From: Gammaproteobacteria bacterium
GTDB taxonomy: Bacteria; Pseudomonadota; Gammaproteobacteria; Pseudomonadales; Porticoccaceae
NCBI GenBank assembly: GCA_018069465.1
Contig: JAGPUW010000014.1
Coordinates: 163,523 to 227,522, forward strand
Direction: 5' to 3'
DNA length: 64,000 bases
Shown: in pieces, positions 1 to 9,405 of the stretch
Position numbering within the stretch: the first letter of the stretch is position 1
Layout: every line of letters begins with the position of its first letter
The notes under the pieces: model-generated
Database searches by the model: none
The model's input: the letters and a program-made list of their open reading frames with translations, nothing else
Told to the model about the DNA's origin: nothing
Translations under genes and position numbers: made by a program

Positions 1-213
1 GGTGGTGCAATGCTTAACTTTCATAGTGGGGATCATTTTTTTGGCGAAAGCCAGCAGGTCTTCGCTACCAGCAGCGAGTTTTTTACCGCCCATTTCAAAG
101 CTGCCATCTGCGGTAAAGCACTCGACCCAGGCTTCGGGGTTGCCGTAATCGAAAGCGCGGTTGTAGCGGGCGGCCAGCTCGCGAATGGCGATATGATCTT
201 CTACTTTACTCAT
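1..213 (-). CDS. SnoaL-like / NTF2-superfamily protein, partial
   Basis: This is the N-terminal 71 codons of a gene read on the minus strand and cut by the window edge. It starts at an ATG at 213, preceded by a good ribosome site (AAAGGA). The peptide begins MSKVEDHIAIRELAARYN and continues with a pattern of a basic/aromatic helix, then WVECFTADGSFEM. That pattern is typical of the SnoaL-like cone fold (polyketide cyclase, limonene-epoxide hydrolase and ring-hydroxylating dioxygenase beta-like proteins). These proteins are small and bind hydrophobic substrates in the cytoplasm, but the reaction cannot be told from this fragment. It lies just upstream of, and on the same strand as, nothing else visible; the Rieske gene behind it is also on the minus strand, so the two may be co-transcribed. 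Confidence 0.65.
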   Translation of the reverse strand, partial: MSKVEDHIAIRELAARYNRAFDYGNPEAWVECFTADGSFEMGGKKLAAGSEDLLAFAKKMIPTMKVKHCTT

Positions 214-306
214 GATGAGATTCCTTTGATGTGTGGGGTGGATGGAGATTCGTTAGCGAAGGGATTGTATTGCATATAGCCCCGGTCGAACAGTGGATGG
301 ACAGGG

Positions 307-669
307 CTAGTCCTGGCTGTTTAGAGGGTTTTCACTGAGATAAAGCTGGCCATCGATAATCGTGTGGGCGACGGGGCTGAGCCGGGTGCCGGGGCAGGGG
401 CCGGAAACACAAGCGCCGCTGTCGATTTCAAAGAGTGCACCGTGGGCGGCACAGAGTATGTAGTCGCGACTTCTGTCGAGAAAGCGGTCGGGCATCCAGT
501 TGAGTTCGAGGCTGGCGTGGGGACAGCGATTGCGATAGAGGTAGAGTTCATCGTCCCTGCGCACGGCGAAAATACTGTTGAACTTGTCTATCTGAAAACC
601 CTTTGCGCTATCGATGGGAATGTCGTCAATGGCGCAAAGGCGTAGTGGATACGTGTTCTCGGGGGGCAA
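307..669 (-). CDS. Rieske [2Fe-2S] domain protein
   Basis: A small single-domain Rieske protein of about 120 residues. The two cluster-binding boxes are visible: CPHASLELN (Cys-x-His) and, about 25 residues later, CAAHGALFEIDSG (Cys-x-x-His). The final GPCPG region closes the fold. Such stand-alone Rieske proteins carry one electron to oxygenases or nitrite-reductase-like partners in the cytoplasm. The frame stays open to an ATG at 756, but that start would overlap htpX by 86 bases and the extra residues look like the antisense of nothing conserved. A TTG at 669, two bases past the htpX stop, gives a protein of normal length, so I chose it; no convincing ribosome site is seen. Translational coupling to htpX is likely. 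The true partner is unknown. Confidence 0.75.
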   Translation of the reverse strand: MPPENTYPLRLCAIDDIPIDSAKGFQIDKFNSIFAVRRDDELYLYRNRCPHASLELNWMPDRFLDRSRDYILCAAHGALFEIDSGACVSGPCPGTRLSPVAHTIIDGQLYLSENPLNSQD

Positions 670-670
670 A

Positions 671-1561
671 TTACACGCCCCGGCGCAGCGCTTCGATGCG
701 CGCTTCGAGGGGTGGGTGCGACATAAAAAGTTTGCTGGCGTGTTTTTTCCAGCCACCTGAAATACTCAGAGCTACCATGGTATCGGGCATTTCGCTGGGC
801 ACTTGGGCCTGGGTTTCAGCCTGTAGTTTTTGCAGTGCGCCAATCATTGCGCCCCGCGTGGCGAGGTGGGCACCGGCCGCGTCAGCGCGGTACTCGCGCC
901 AGCGTGAAAAGGCCAGGACAATGGTGGAGGCAAGAATGCCGAGCACCACTTGCAGCACCATGACAGTGACAAAATAACCAATGCCGGGACGGTCATTTTT
1001 AAACACCGCCTTGTCGATAAACGAGCCGATAATACGGGCAAAAAACATTACAAAGGTATTCACTACGCCCTGAATCAGGGTCAGGGTGATCATATCGCCA
1101 TTGGCGACATGGCCGATTTCGTGGGCCAGTACGGCTTTGATTTCGTCTTTGTTAAAACGACTGAAGAGCCCGCTGCTGACGGCAACCAGGGCCTTGTTTT
1201 TATTCCAGCCGGTGGCGAAAGCGTTGGATTGCTGGGCCTGAAAAATACCCACCTCAGGCATGCCAATATCGGCTTTGCGTGCCAGTTCGGCGACAGTTTC
1301 CAATAACCAGCGCTCGTCGGCGTTCGTCGGCTCGGTAATAATTTGGGTGCCGGTGCCCCTTTTTGCCATCCACTTTGACATGAACAGTGAGATGAGCGAG
1401 CCGGCAAAACCGAATACCGCACACATCAGCAATAGAGCGCCGAGGTTGGTGTGTACCCCCTGAGTGGCGAGGTACTGCTCGAGGCCGAAAATTTGAAAAA
1501 CGGCACTGACCAGCATGAGTATGGCGATGTTAGTCGCGAGAAATAGGCCAATTCGTAACAC
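671..1561 (-). CDS. htpX: HtpX, membrane-bound zinc metalloprotease
   Basis: This encodes a 296-residue protease of the M48B family, which degrades misfolded inner-membrane proteins together with FtsH. The catalytic zinc motif HEIGH is at about residues 147-151, with the third ligand glutamate expected in the EYRADAAGA segment. Two membrane segments lie at the N terminus ([18 protein letters not shown] and the next hydrophobic stretch) and two more follow the zinc motif. A GTG at 1561 was preferred over an upstream start at 1624 because AAAGGAG sits seven bases before it and because the family starts at this point (MxRIxLF). Length matches the E. coli protein (293). It is divergent from the cation transporter gene, sharing a very short intergenic region. 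Heat or envelope stress control is usual for the family but no specific operator is seen. Confidence 0.95.
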   Translation of the reverse strand: MLRIGLFLATNIAILMLVSAVFQIFGLEQYLATQGVHTNLGALLLMCAVFGFAGSLISLFMSKWMAKRGTGTQIITEPTNADERWLLETVAELARKADIGMPEVGIFQAQQSNAFATGWNKNKALVAVSSGLFSRFNKDEIKAVLAHEIGHVANGDMITLTLIQGVVNTFVMFFARIIGSFIDKAVFKNDRPGIGYFVTVMVLQVVLGILASTIVLAFSRWREYRADAAGAHLATRGAMIGALQKLQAETQAQVPSEMPDTMVALSISGGWKKHASKLFMSHPPLEARIEALRRGV

Positions 1562-1607
1562 GTAAAACTCCTTTGATGATGGCGTGACAAGCCTTGTGTC
1601 TATTAAG

Positions 1608-2558
1608 ATGCGCCCTGATGACAAAAATTCAATGGTTGATGCAAATATGTCCCAGGGTGCGGATCCGCTAAAAAGTATTTTCTATGCGCTATTTGCCAAT
1701 GGTGCCATTGCGATCGCCAAAGGCTTTGCCGCGTGGATTACCGGTTCCGGGGCGATGCTGGCCGAAGCTATCCACTCGGTTGCCGATTGTAGCAATCAAC
1801 TTCTCCTGTTGCTCGGTATCAAAAAGGCCAAGCGCCCGCCTTCACCCGATTACCCCCTGGGTTACGGTAAGGAAATCTATTTCTGGTCATTTTTGGTGGC
1901 CCTGATGCTCTTTACCCTCGGTGGTGTTTTTTCCATCTATGAGGGCTGGCACAAGCTGCACCAACCTGAGGCGCTGAGCTCACCCTGGTTAGCCATCGGT
2001 GTGCTGGTATTTGCCATGGTGGCCGAGGGCTTGTCGCTGCTCGGTTGTATAAGGGAGATCAATAAAATTCGTCCCTCGGGCCAAAGTTACTGGCGCTGGT
2101 TTCGCGATACCCGCCACAGTGACCTGATGGTGGTATTTGGTGAAGAACTGGCGGCATTGCTGGGCCTTAGTTTGGCCTTGACTGCCTTATTTGCTGTCAT
2201 GGTGACGGGCAATCCCATTTATGATGCCTGGGGTAGTATCGCGATTGGCCTGTTGTTGGTAGTGGTGGCGGTCTTAATTGGCGTGGAGATTAAGGCCCTG
2301 CTGGTGGGTCAGGGTGTCGAGGCTCATACTCGTGTGGAAATGATCGACTTTCTCGAAAATGAATCGAGTGTCGATAAGGTGTTTAATTTACTGACCCTGC
2401 AGTTGGGCAACGATGTGATGGTGGCCGTGAAAGCAAAAATGGCGACAATGGATGGGGCTAGGGAGTTGGTGGCCGATATTAATCAAACTGAGACGCTGTT
2501 TCGACAGCGCTTTCCCCAGGTGCAATGGCTGTTCTTCGAACCGGATGTGGAGGATTAG
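1608..2558 (+). CDS. Cation diffusion facilitator (CDF) family transporter
   Basis: An inner-membrane exporter of divalent metal ions (Zn, Mn, Fe, Co or Cd) in exchange for protons. The N-terminal half has the CDF signature: a helix ending in [21 protein letters not shown], where the HSVAD aspartate lies in the metal-binding pair, and a following [12 protein letters not shown] loop. Further membrane helices follow to about residue 230, then a cytoplasmic domain of about 80 residues. The frame is open from a GTG at 1584; I chose the ATG at 1608, and ATGs at 1632 and 1647 are alternatives. The final codons lead directly into the lipoprotein gene, so the two are probably one transcript. Metal specificity cannot be read from the sequence. 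Confidence 0.88.
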   Translation: MRPDDKNSMVDANMSQGADPLKSIFYALFANGAIAIAKGFAAWITGSGAMLAEAIHSVADCSNQLLLLLGIKKAKRPPSPDYPLGYGKEIYFWSFLVALMLFTLGGVFSIYEGWHKLHQPEALSSPWLAIGVLVFAMVAEGLSLLGCIREINKIRPSGQSYWRWFRDTRHSDLMVVFGEELAALLGLSLALTALFAVMVTGNPIYDAWGSIAIGLLLVVVAVLIGVEIKALLVGQGVEAHTRVEMIDFLENESSVDKVFNLLTLQLGNDVMVAVKAKMATMDGARELVADINQTETLFRQRFPQVQWLFFEPDVED

Positions 2559-2562
2559 CCGG

Positions 2563-3045
2563 GTGAAGAGCTTGGCTGGGTCTTTTAGACGTACCTTTTA
2601 CTCCAGCGTGGCTGTATTACTGGCTGTTCTGCTGTCGTCCTGTGCGCTGCTCGATCCAGCCTATGAAAAACCAGCGGTGCATTTGGTGAAAATAGCGCCG
2701 CTGTCTTCCCGTGGGCTAGAGCAACGTTTTCGCGTTGACCTTAAAATTATCAACCCCAATCGCTCGGGGCTGAGTGTTTCGGGGATGTCCTACACCTTGA
2801 AACTTAACGGTGAAAAGGTCGTCAAGGGTGTCACTGGACAAATATCCGAGATTCCCCCCTACTCCGAAACTATTGTGCAAGTTGAGGCGTCGACCAACAT
2901 ACTGGCAGGCCTGCGCTTGATCTCCTCCCTGTTAAATAAGCCCGGTAGGGAGTTGCACTACGAGCTGGAAACAAAGCTGCGTTCTGGCTGGTGGCCGCTG
3001 CCGATTAACATCATTGAAAGTGGCGACATAGCTCTGCCACAGTGA
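2563..3045 (+). CDS. LEA14-like (water-stress/hypersensitive response domain) lipoprotein
   Basis: A 160-residue predicted lipoprotein. The N terminus is basic and hydrophobic and ends in the lipobox LLSSC, so it should be lipidated and held in the outer or inner membrane facing the periplasm. The mature part (VDLKIINPNRSGLSVSGMSY, a conserved N-P motif, and regular beta strands) matches the LEA14/WHy fold. Bacterial members are thought to help in desiccation or osmotic stress, but no function is proven. The start is a GTG at 2563, four bases past the stop of the transporter, with GGAGGA eight bases upstream inside that gene's last codons. An ATG at 2545 is in frame but has no ribosome site. 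Translational coupling to the transporter is likely. Confidence 0.8.
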   Translation: MKSLAGSFRRTFYSSVAVLLAVLLSSCALLDPAYEKPAVHLVKIAPLSSRGLEQRFRVDLKIINPNRSGLSVSGMSYTLKLNGEKVVKGVTGQISEIPPYSETIVQVEASTNILAGLRLISSLLNKPGRELHYELETKLRSGWWPLPINIIESGDIALPQ

Positions 3046-3087
3046 ATCATCTTCTGTATACATAAACGGTCTTTGAATGAGTAGGTT

Positions 3088-3294
3088 ATGAGTGATCAAC
3101 GCTGCACTGAACTAGAAATCAAGCTGGCCTACCAGGAGGATGTTGTCAAAGCCCTCAACGATGTGGTGTGTCGCCAGCAGAAGAGTATTGATAGGCTTGA
3201 GCAGACTTGCCGTTATCTGATGCAGCGAGTACAGGAGGATACGCAGAGCCCCGTCGCCGAAGCACCTGATCAGGAACGCCCTCCGCATTATTGA
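3088..3294 (+). CDS. slyX: SlyX family protein
   Basis: A 68-residue, almost wholly helical protein with heptad-like spacing (LEIKLAYQEDVVKALNDVV and a second helix with QQKSIDRLEQTCRYL), ending in a proline-rich tail with PPHY. This is the SlyX family pattern: a short coiled coil with the terminal P-P-H-Y motif. SlyX is widespread in gammaproteobacteria, is usually found near the FKBP gene slyD, and has no known biochemical function. Here slyD is not adjacent. The gene starts at ATG 3088 after a short gap with GTAGG as a weak ribosome site. Confidence 0.88.
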   Translation: MSDQRCTELEIKLAYQEDVVKALNDVVCRQQKSIDRLEQTCRYLMQRVQEDTQSPVAEAPDQERPPHY

Positions 3295-3536
3295 ATGTGC
3301 CTTGTTTGAGACAGTTTTCCCGCTCTCCAAAACCTGCCGCAGCATTGACGTTGTCACCCTTATACGACTGTGAACTAGTGCACTGATAAAAGTGGGCGTT
3401 GCCACTAGTCTATGCGCCTGAGAGTGCGGGGCCGATTGGTGTAGTTTTAAGGCCTGATACTAATAATAAAGGACGAAACGTAATAAGGGACATAGCGTTT
3501 GTTCAAGCAGATGACTTAAATGTCTTCGGGGTGTCG

Positions 3537-5171
3537 ATGTCAAATAATGTGGAAGCGATTTTAAACCAGTTGCGCGGAGTGATTGTCAGTGGTGATGCTG
3601 ACGGCGTTAATGTTTGGCTAAAGGATTTGACCAATGAGTCTAATCAAGAGGCCGTCAATGATGCCATTCGTGAATTGGGTCGGATTGATGTCAACTTAAT
3701 TGTTTTCCTGGCGCGTTTTATTGCCCAGAACAGAGGTGTCTCGACGACCCATCCCTTGCTCGAAGATCTGCTATTTGAACAGGTGTTAGCCAGCCCCGAT
3801 ATGCTGGTGGAAATGCTGGCCAATAGTGATGATGTTCAGGAAATTGCCTATTACATTCACTGCATTGAATCTCTCGCTCTAGAGTCTGCGACCCTGGGCC
3901 TGGAGACGAAACTGGCGGCAGTGTCGGATGAGGGCCTGTTAATCAGTATGCTGGGTGCCATCGCTAAAATTGGCTATTGTCATAATCCACAAAATCTTGC
4001 CGATTACCTCTATGCCTCTAATCGCGACATTATTGCCGCCGCCATTGGCGCTCTGGGCAGCATTGGCTCCCATGAAGCGGTGCAGTTATTGAGTGACAGA
4101 ATGGGCACGGACAGTGATTTTGACCGCTTGATTCTCGATCAATTTGCTGAAATCCAGGACCAGTTCTGTATTGAAAAGCTCAGTGAAACACTGGCTTCGC
4201 ATATCACTCATGTGAGGAACTACGGCAAGGCAAAGCTCGCTGAAATGGGCGCCAAGGTGATTCCTGTCATCATTGAAAACCTGAGCAGCGATGATACCGA
4301 CCTGGTTGTTCACACCTTGAATGTACTCGGTGATATCTTCGATGAAAGTGCCGTAAAGCCAATAAAAAATTTACTCCATAATCACCCGGCAGATGCCAAT
4401 ATTCGCTTTGCAGCTTATGAAACACTGGGTCGATTGCCCAGTCAGAAAATTGCTCTCGCCCTTGCTGACGGCCTCAATGACAAAGACGACAATGTGCGTC
4501 TGGCGGCCTCCAGAGCCATCAATAACAACTATTCACGGATGTTGGGGGTGGGTGTGAAAAACCTGCTGCACTCAACAGTGTTTGATAGCGAGAACATTAT
4601 TGCCGCCATTGTGGAGTCGGAGTCGGATAATATTTTCCTCGATTTATTGGACGAGGAAAACGTAAGGGATGCCCTGTTTACCTATATCCGGGAGCAAGCA
4701 CACAGTGATGTGGTTAAATTTTTCAATGTCATTCTGGCGAAGAATGACAGGGGTGACCTGCTGAGCTTTATTCAACCCAAGCAGCAGCCTGAGCAGAAAA
4801 CGAAAACACTGGTGTATGCGATTGATGACTCGCGAATGATTTTGAATATCTACCGCAGTGCCTTACATAAGCTCGGCTATGAATTTAAACTTTTTGAGTT
4901 TCCCGAAACAGCCTTGAAAAATATTGAACAAGATGCCCCGGAATTTGTGTTTACCGATTTGAATATGCCGCTTATTTCCGGCATCGACCTGACTCGGAAA
5001 ATACGTGAAATCTACTCCGCCGACGAGTTGCCCATTGTGATGGTGACAACCCAGAGTGAAGATGACTCTAAGGATGATGCGCTCGCCGCTGGTGTTAGCG
5101 AGGTAATTGGTAAACCCTTCAACGCCGATGCTTTAAAACAGGCGATAGAGCGAAATTACAAGCCGAAGTGA
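3537..5171 (+). CDS. HEAT-repeat protein with C-terminal response-regulator receiver domain
   Basis: A cytoplasmic protein of about 544 residues. Residues 1-415 form a string of short paired helices with HEAT/PBS-lyase-like repeats (for example DNVRLAASRAINNNYSR and ANIRFAAYETLGRLPS). The last 120 residues are a CheY-like receiver: the acidic pair in AIDDSRM, the phospho-acceptor aspartate in FTDLNMP, a T in VMVTT and the lysine in GKPF are all present. There is no DNA-binding or enzymatic output domain, so phosphorylation probably changes partner binding by the HEAT solenoid. The frame opens further upstream, but the ATG at 3537 begins recognisable helical sequence. No histidine kinase is nearby, so the signal source is unknown. 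An orphan, stand-alone transcription unit. Confidence 0.82.
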   Translation: MSNNVEAILNQLRGVIVSGDADGVNVWLKDLTNESNQEAVNDAIRELGRIDVNLIVFLARFIAQNRGVSTTHPLLEDLLFEQVLASPDMLVEMLANSDDVQEIAYYIHCIESLALESATLGLETKLAAVSDEGLLISMLGAIAKIGYCHNPQNLADYLYASNRDIIAAAIGALGSIGSHEAVQLLSDRMGTDSDFDRLILDQFAEIQDQFCIEKLSETLASHITHVRNYGKAKLAEMGAKVIPVIIENLSSDDTDLVVHTLNVLGDIFDESAVKPIKNLLHNHPADANIRFAAYETLGRLPSQKIALALADGLNDKDDNVRLAASRAINNNYSRMLGVGVKNLLHSTVFDSENIIAAIVESESDNIFLDLLDEENVRDALFTYIREQAHSDVVKFFNVILAKNDRGDLLSFIQPKQQPEQKTKTLVYAIDDSRMILNIYRSALHKLGYEFKLFEFPETALKNIEQDAPEFVFTDLNMPLISGIDLTRKIREIYSADELPIVMVTTQSEDDSKDDALAAGVSEVIGKPFNADALKQAIERNYKPK

Positions 5172-5219
5172 GTCGTTTTTTACACCCTTAAAAGAGTCAC
5201 TTTACTCGCTGCTTAAAAT

Positions 5220-5876
5220 CTAAAGCAGAATGATCTGAAAGTATTCTGGCTCAGAACTGTCTGGCAGTCGAACGACGGAGTAGTGGCTGCGCACCTCATC
5301 TTGATCGAGGCGCGTTATTGCCCCCCTGTCAGTCTTATTGCTTAGCTCAGACACACCGACCTGTACGCCGTTGCGATCAAACAAAAGAATTTTGAATGCT
5401 GGCTGCAAAGCGGCGTCACGGTTTTCCAGTACGACTTTATATTCATACAATTGGGCGCCTTTTTTGCCGGTGCGGGTGAAAACGATGTTCTTCACATATT
5501 GCTTGTCAACTTGAATAACATCATCGTAATTCAGGCCAATAAGGCCGGGTAGTCGCTTCAGTGTGAGTTCTTTTATTTCATGTTCGAGTGTTTTTATCTG
5601 GCTCGTCTGGCTCTCAGACTGCTCGGAGAAATCCGTTAGTTGTTGCCGCAAGCTGCCGCTGACACCCGATGCTAGATTCGCTTTGCGAACGTAGCTAGCC
5701 AGGGCAATAGCCATCAGCAGGTTGATCATCAGAGAAAGAGCGAGTGCGATGCCCAATACCTGGATTAAGCGAGTTCTACTGTGGTGAGACCCCGTCACTC
5801 TTGATGAAGATCGGCGGCGTGAAGAGTGTTTTGATTCTGGGGTTGCACTTAATTGCGGGTCTATAAATGATGTCAT
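5220..5876 (-). CDS. Membrane-anchored coiled-coil protein of unknown function
   Basis: I do not recognise a named family. The 218-residue product has a basic, serine-rich cytoplasmic tail (SRRRSSSR) of about 38 residues. One strong membrane helix follows (IQVLGIALALSLMINLLMAI), then a 40-residue coiled coil and a C-terminal beta-rich domain of about 100 residues (YEYKVVLENRDAALQPAF onwards) that resembles an extracytoplasmic immunoglobulin-like fold. It starts with an ATG overlapping the stop of the MscS gene by four bases (ATGA), a sign of translational coupling. A role as a partner or sensor for the channel is possible but is only inferred from this overlap. Confidence 0.7.
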   Translation of the reverse strand: MTSFIDPQLSATPESKHSSRRRSSSRVTGSHHSRTRLIQVLGIALALSLMINLLMAIALASYVRKANLASGVSGSLRQQLTDFSEQSESQTSQIKTLEHEIKELTLKRLPGLIGLNYDDVIQVDKQYVKNIVFTRTGKKGAQLYEYKVVLENRDAALQPAFKILLFDRNGVQVGVSELSNKTDRGAITRLDQDEVRSHYSVVRLPDSSEPEYFQIILL

Positions 5877-6715
5877 TTTTCGAAGGAGTCATTGTCGTTG
5901 GATTTCAGCAGGCGTATTTCCCGCTGTGGGAAGGGTATTTCGATGCCGGCAAGGTGTAATGCTTTGAAGAGTTGGTCGTTGACGTTAAAGCGAAGCTGGT
6001 GGTACTTGCCAGTCGGCAGCCAATAGCGAATACCGAAATTAATGCTGCTGTCGCCTAATTCATCGATGCCGATCTGTGGTGGTCGATTTGTGTCGACGCC
6101 CAGTTCGTGGAGCACACCTTTAATTGTGGTGGTAACCCGGTCGATGTCGCTGCCATAGGCGACACCTAAGGTGCTTTCGACGACCTTGAATTCCTTTGAG
6201 TTATGAATGATTTCGCCGACGATGTGGCGGTTGGGAATTAAAATAGTGACATCATCTTCGTCGCTGAGAATGGTTTGTGCCAGGCGCACCTCTTTAACAA
6301 TACCAGTTACGCCCTGTACGCTAATGGTGTCGCCGACAACAAAGGGGCGAGTGAGGATAATGTTAAAGCCGGCGCCGTAGTTGGACAGCAAGCCCTGCAT
6401 GGCCAGACCTGCACCCAGAGACAGGGCGCCGATAGCAGCGATAAAAGGCGTTACGCTGATACCAATTTTGCCGAGGCAGATAACAGACACGGCAACGATA
6501 ATAATAATTTTTGTACAGCTGGCGAGAAAGCGGCTCAAGGTGACATCGAGCCCGTGTTTGTCGCAGGTTCGATTGACCAGTCGTGCGACCCGGTTCGAAA
6601 CCAGCAAGCCGATGAGCAAGATAATCAGCGCGCCGATAAGTTGAAAGCTATAGGTGACGAAAAAGGTGACGATAAGATCGTAAACTTCTTTGAATTGGTC
6701 GAGTTCTTGTTTCAT
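5873..6715 (-). CDS. MscS-family mechanosensitive ion channel
   Basis: A 280-residue small-conductance mechanosensitive channel of the inner membrane, which opens under osmotic downshock. Three membrane helices are visible in the first 125 residues. The third, pore-lining helix has the glycine/alanine pattern AAIGALSLGAGLAMQGLLSN expected for MscS. The following beta domain contains FNIILTRPFVVGDTISVQG and ILIPNRHIV, both family signatures. The length fits the compact E. coli MscS type (286). It heads a two-gene operon with the coiled-coil membrane protein that overlaps its stop. The ATG at 6715 follows directly on the gene start; no special regulation is seen. Confidence 0.92.
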   Translation of the reverse strand: MKQELDQFKEVYDLIVTFFVTYSFQLIGALIILLIGLLVSNRVARLVNRTCDKHGLDVTLSRFLASCTKIIIIVAVSVICLGKIGISVTPFIAAIGALSLGAGLAMQGLLSNYGAGFNIILTRPFVVGDTISVQGVTGIVKEVRLAQTILSDEDDVTILIPNRHIVGEIIHNSKEFKVVESTLGVAYGSDIDRVTTTIKGVLHELGVDTNRPPQIGIDELGDSSINFGIRYWLPTGKYHQLRFNVNDQLFKALHLAGIEIPFPQREIRLLKSNDNDSFEK

Positions 6716-6768
6716 GGGTTTTGTTTGTACGGATGAAATATCAATAGGTTATGGGCGCCAGTATAAAG

Positions 6769-8445
6769 CTAATGCTTGATGAATGCCTGCGCCCCAGAGC
6801 CGTTTTTGTAGAGGGCTTGTTGGCAGGGCTTAATGGTTTGTACGGCCTTGAGTAAGTTTTGGTTCGATACATAGATTTCCCGGTTGATATTAAACAAGGT
6901 TGGCAGGGTGATTTCGCTGTTATGCGTGTGCGAATAAGCGCGCATTTTCTGGTGAAGCTGGTCGTGGGATTGGGCGATGGCGGCATTGATTTTAACAATG
7001 GCGTCATCGGCCCAGTCCTTTTCGGACGTTTCCAGAAGACTAAAAATGGCCTTGTATAGAGTGATTATGTCTGTATCTATTTGCTTGAGCAGCTCGGCAA
7101 CCCCCTCCTGTTGGCGAATATCGATGAGATTGGCTCTGATGTCTTTCAGGCTTTTGGTGCTATAGCTGGCGTCGCGTGCGGCTTCAAGCAAGTTGGCGAG
7201 TATTTGTCGCTCGCTATCGTCGAGATCTGCGTCGGGTAGTTGGTGGCTATAGTGTTGGAGCTGCTCTTCGTGGGTCTTAATATCGGCGTATTGCTCATCA
7301 AAGCTCAAAGCTCGTTTTTTTAAACGCTGTTTGATTTCAAGGGCCTGTTTGCTACTGGGCAGCGTTTCTGGGGGCGATTTTAAAATGCGTAAATTGAGTA
7401 GCAAGGCCTTGTTGATTAGCTCATCGGTATCTCGCTCAATGGCGCGTAGAGCAGCCTCTGGTACCGTCGCTGGCACCAGCTTGATATGGCTGCAACCGAG
7501 CACGCCGGTTTCAGTAAAGCATTGTTCAAGCCACCGGGCAAAGGGTTTTGTGAAAGGCAGAAACAGCGCGATGCCCATCAAATTAAACAGGGAGTGAAAG
7601 CAGACCAGAGCATACATCGTGTCCTTAATGCCCAGGGTCAACGTGATAAAAGCCAACAGGGGCGTAAGCAACAGCAGAGCGAGCCCGCTGGTGCCCACGT
7701 TGAACAAAAAATGACTGAGGGCGACCCGCCGGGTATTCGATGAACCCTTTACTGAACCCAGCATCAAAGTGGCAGTGGTGCCTAGATCGGAACCGATAGC
7801 GATAGCGGCTGCGGTCGACAGCGGTATTATGTCTGCATTGACGGCACTGAGGATAATGACCATCGTCGCGGAGCTGGATTGAATCAGTGCGGTAAACACT
7901 ACACCGCCAAAGAAATAGATAATCAGGGGGTAATCTTGAAACAAGGATGCATCCACCTGCGTGCCGAGAAAGGACATGCTCTCCTTCATCCACGAAAGGC
8001 CCAGTAATAATAGACCGAAGCCAAATAATAAAGCGGCCTGGTGGTAGCGGAGGGACCCTGCTTTGAAAGTGGCGTAGGCGAGGGAGCCAAGCGCAATCAA
8101 AATTAAGGAGTAGCCATTGAGGTCGAGCTTGAAACCGATAGCAGTGACGATCCAGCCGGTGAACGTAGTGCCCAGGTTGGCACCAAAAATAATGCCCAGG
8201 GCATTTTGAAGGGGCAATATCCCCGAGCCAACAAAGGCCAGTACAAACAAGCCGACCAGAGAACTGCTCTGTAAAAAAGCCGTGCTGATCGTCCCCACCG
8301 CCACCCCCTGTAGAGGTGAGCGAGTGTGATAGCGCAACAGGGTGCGCAGATGGCGGGTACTCAGAGCGCGCAAACTCTGCTCGAGTATTTTCATGGCGTA
8401 AATAAACACGCCGAGCCCCGCGAGCAATTGCCAGAACTGAAACAT
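6769..8445 (-). CDS. Na/Pi cotransporter family protein (NptA/YjbB type)
   Basis: A 558-residue inner-membrane protein. The N-terminal two thirds hold two inverted repeats, each with the diagnostic QSSS motif (AFLQSSSLVGLF near residue 58 and ALIQSSSATMVI near 188) and glycine-rich helices (GIIFGANLGTT, AIGSDLGTTATL). The C-terminal 220 residues are helical and PhoU-like. Members move phosphate or other anions with sodium; YjbB exports phosphate. No pho-box is recognised in the short upstream region, and no pst genes are in the window, so the substrate is an assumption from the family. Confidence 0.9.
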   Translation of the reverse strand: MFQFWQLLAGLGVFIYAMKILEQSLRALSTRHLRTLLRYHTRSPLQGVAVGTISTAFLQSSSLVGLFVLAFVGSGILPLQNALGIIFGANLGTTFTGWIVTAIGFKLDLNGYSLILIALGSLAYATFKAGSLRYHQAALLFGFGLLLLGLSWMKESMSFLGTQVDASLFQDYPLIIYFFGGVVFTALIQSSSATMVIILSAVNADIIPLSTAAAIAIGSDLGTTATLMLGSVKGSSNTRRVALSHFLFNVGTSGLALLLLTPLLAFITLTLGIKDTMYALVCFHSLFNLMGIALFLPFTKPFARWLEQCFTETGVLGCSHIKLVPATVPEAALRAIERDTDELINKALLLNLRILKSPPETLPSSKQALEIKQRLKKRALSFDEQYADIKTHEEQLQHYSHQLPDADLDDSERQILANLLEAARDASYSTKSLKDIRANLIDIRQQEGVAELLKQIDTDIITLYKAIFSLLETSEKDWADDAIVKINAAIAQSHDQLHQKMRAYSHTHNSEITLPTLFNINREIYVSNQNLLKAVQTIKPCQQALYKNGSGAQAFIKH

Positions 8446-8645
8446 TTACGGTGTCCGATTGATCTTGTCTGGAGTTTAGCAAGTAATATCGATAGGTGAG
8501 CAGGCCAGTGGAGTCTATCGCTTGATGCCGATCAATTGTGGCTATAAGGCCTGCCGGTGTCCGCCGGTGCCCAGTATTGCGCTGCGGGGTTCTTCAGGGG
8601 GTATTCCTGTATCCTCAGTGCTGGGTTTTTGAGGTGTCAGGGAGC

Positions 8646-9326
8646 ATGGAGCAGTCAGAATTAAGCGCTCAGTGTACGGGCCAATCGATGAGTCATTTAC
8701 AGGAGGTATTTCCCGGTCACTTTTTGCACCGAGACGTGGTGGATGCCTACCTGCCATTAGTTGAACAAGCGGCTAAAGAGGGTATCGCCCTGCGTCTGGC
8801 CAGTGGCTTTCGCTCCTTCGAGCGACAATTGTCGATCTGGAATGCAAAGGCCAGGGGTGAGAGGCCCGTTGTCGATAGTGAGGGCAAGCCCGTGGCAATG
8901 GCCGCGTTGAGTGAGCGCGATCAGGTGTTGGCGATATTGCGCTGGTCGGCTTTGCCGGGGGCATCTCGCCATCATTGGGGCAGCGATATGGATGTCTGGG
9001 ACAGCGCAGCCGTGAGTGATGATTATCAACTGCAGCTGACCCCGGATGAGTACGCGCCGGGCGGGCCGTTTTATCGCTGCTCCCTGTGGCTTGATGGGGT
9101 GATCCATCGTGGCGAGACTGATTTCTTCCGCCCCTACAATGGGGCTAAAGCCGGTGGTGTGGCAGCAGAACCCTGGCACCTGAGCTATCGTCCATTGGCC
9201 GCTGTTTGTGAAAAGGCGCTAACGCTGGAGGTGCTGCGCAAGCTGATCGAGAACACAGATATCTGCCTGCAAGGGGCGATTCTCGATGATCTTGATGAGA
9301 TTTATTCACGCTTTATTACTTTGTAG
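8646..9326 (+). CDS. M15-family D-alanyl-D-alanine carboxypeptidase (VanY/LdcB-like)
   Basis: A 226-residue zinc peptidase that trims peptidoglycan stem peptides. The zinc ligands of the M15B family are visible: the His and Asp of SRHHWGSDMDVWD and the final His of EPWHLSY, with the catalytic glutamate in the last box. The opening segment LASGFRSFERQLSIWNAK is the conserved substrate-side motif. I chose ATG 8646, which has GGGAGC just upstream; the frame stays open to 8538 but that part reads as noncoding. No signal peptide is obvious, which is unusual for an enzyme that should act in the periplasm, so the site of action is uncertain. It is followed by cysE but with a separate start region. 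Confidence 0.85.
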   Translation: MEQSELSAQCTGQSMSHLQEVFPGHFLHRDVVDAYLPLVEQAAKEGIALRLASGFRSFERQLSIWNAKARGERPVVDSEGKPVAMAALSERDQVLAILRWSALPGASRHHWGSDMDVWDSAAVSDDYQLQLTPDEYAPGGPFYRCSLWLDGVIHRGETDFFRPYNGAKAGGVAAEPWHLSYRPLAAVCEKALTLEVLRKLIENTDICLQGAILDDLDEIYSRFITL

Positions 9327-9405
9327 TATTGAATCTACAGCGCCTTTCGGCCATATTTCGCCCCTTGTAACAATTGGCGTTGACGCTGCGAGCGGTACCT
9401 TCTCT

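Noticed and set aside
10..279. Plus-strand frame at the left edge
   Set aside because: It is the shadow of the SnoaL-like gene on the other strand, which has a good ribosome site and a recognisable fold.
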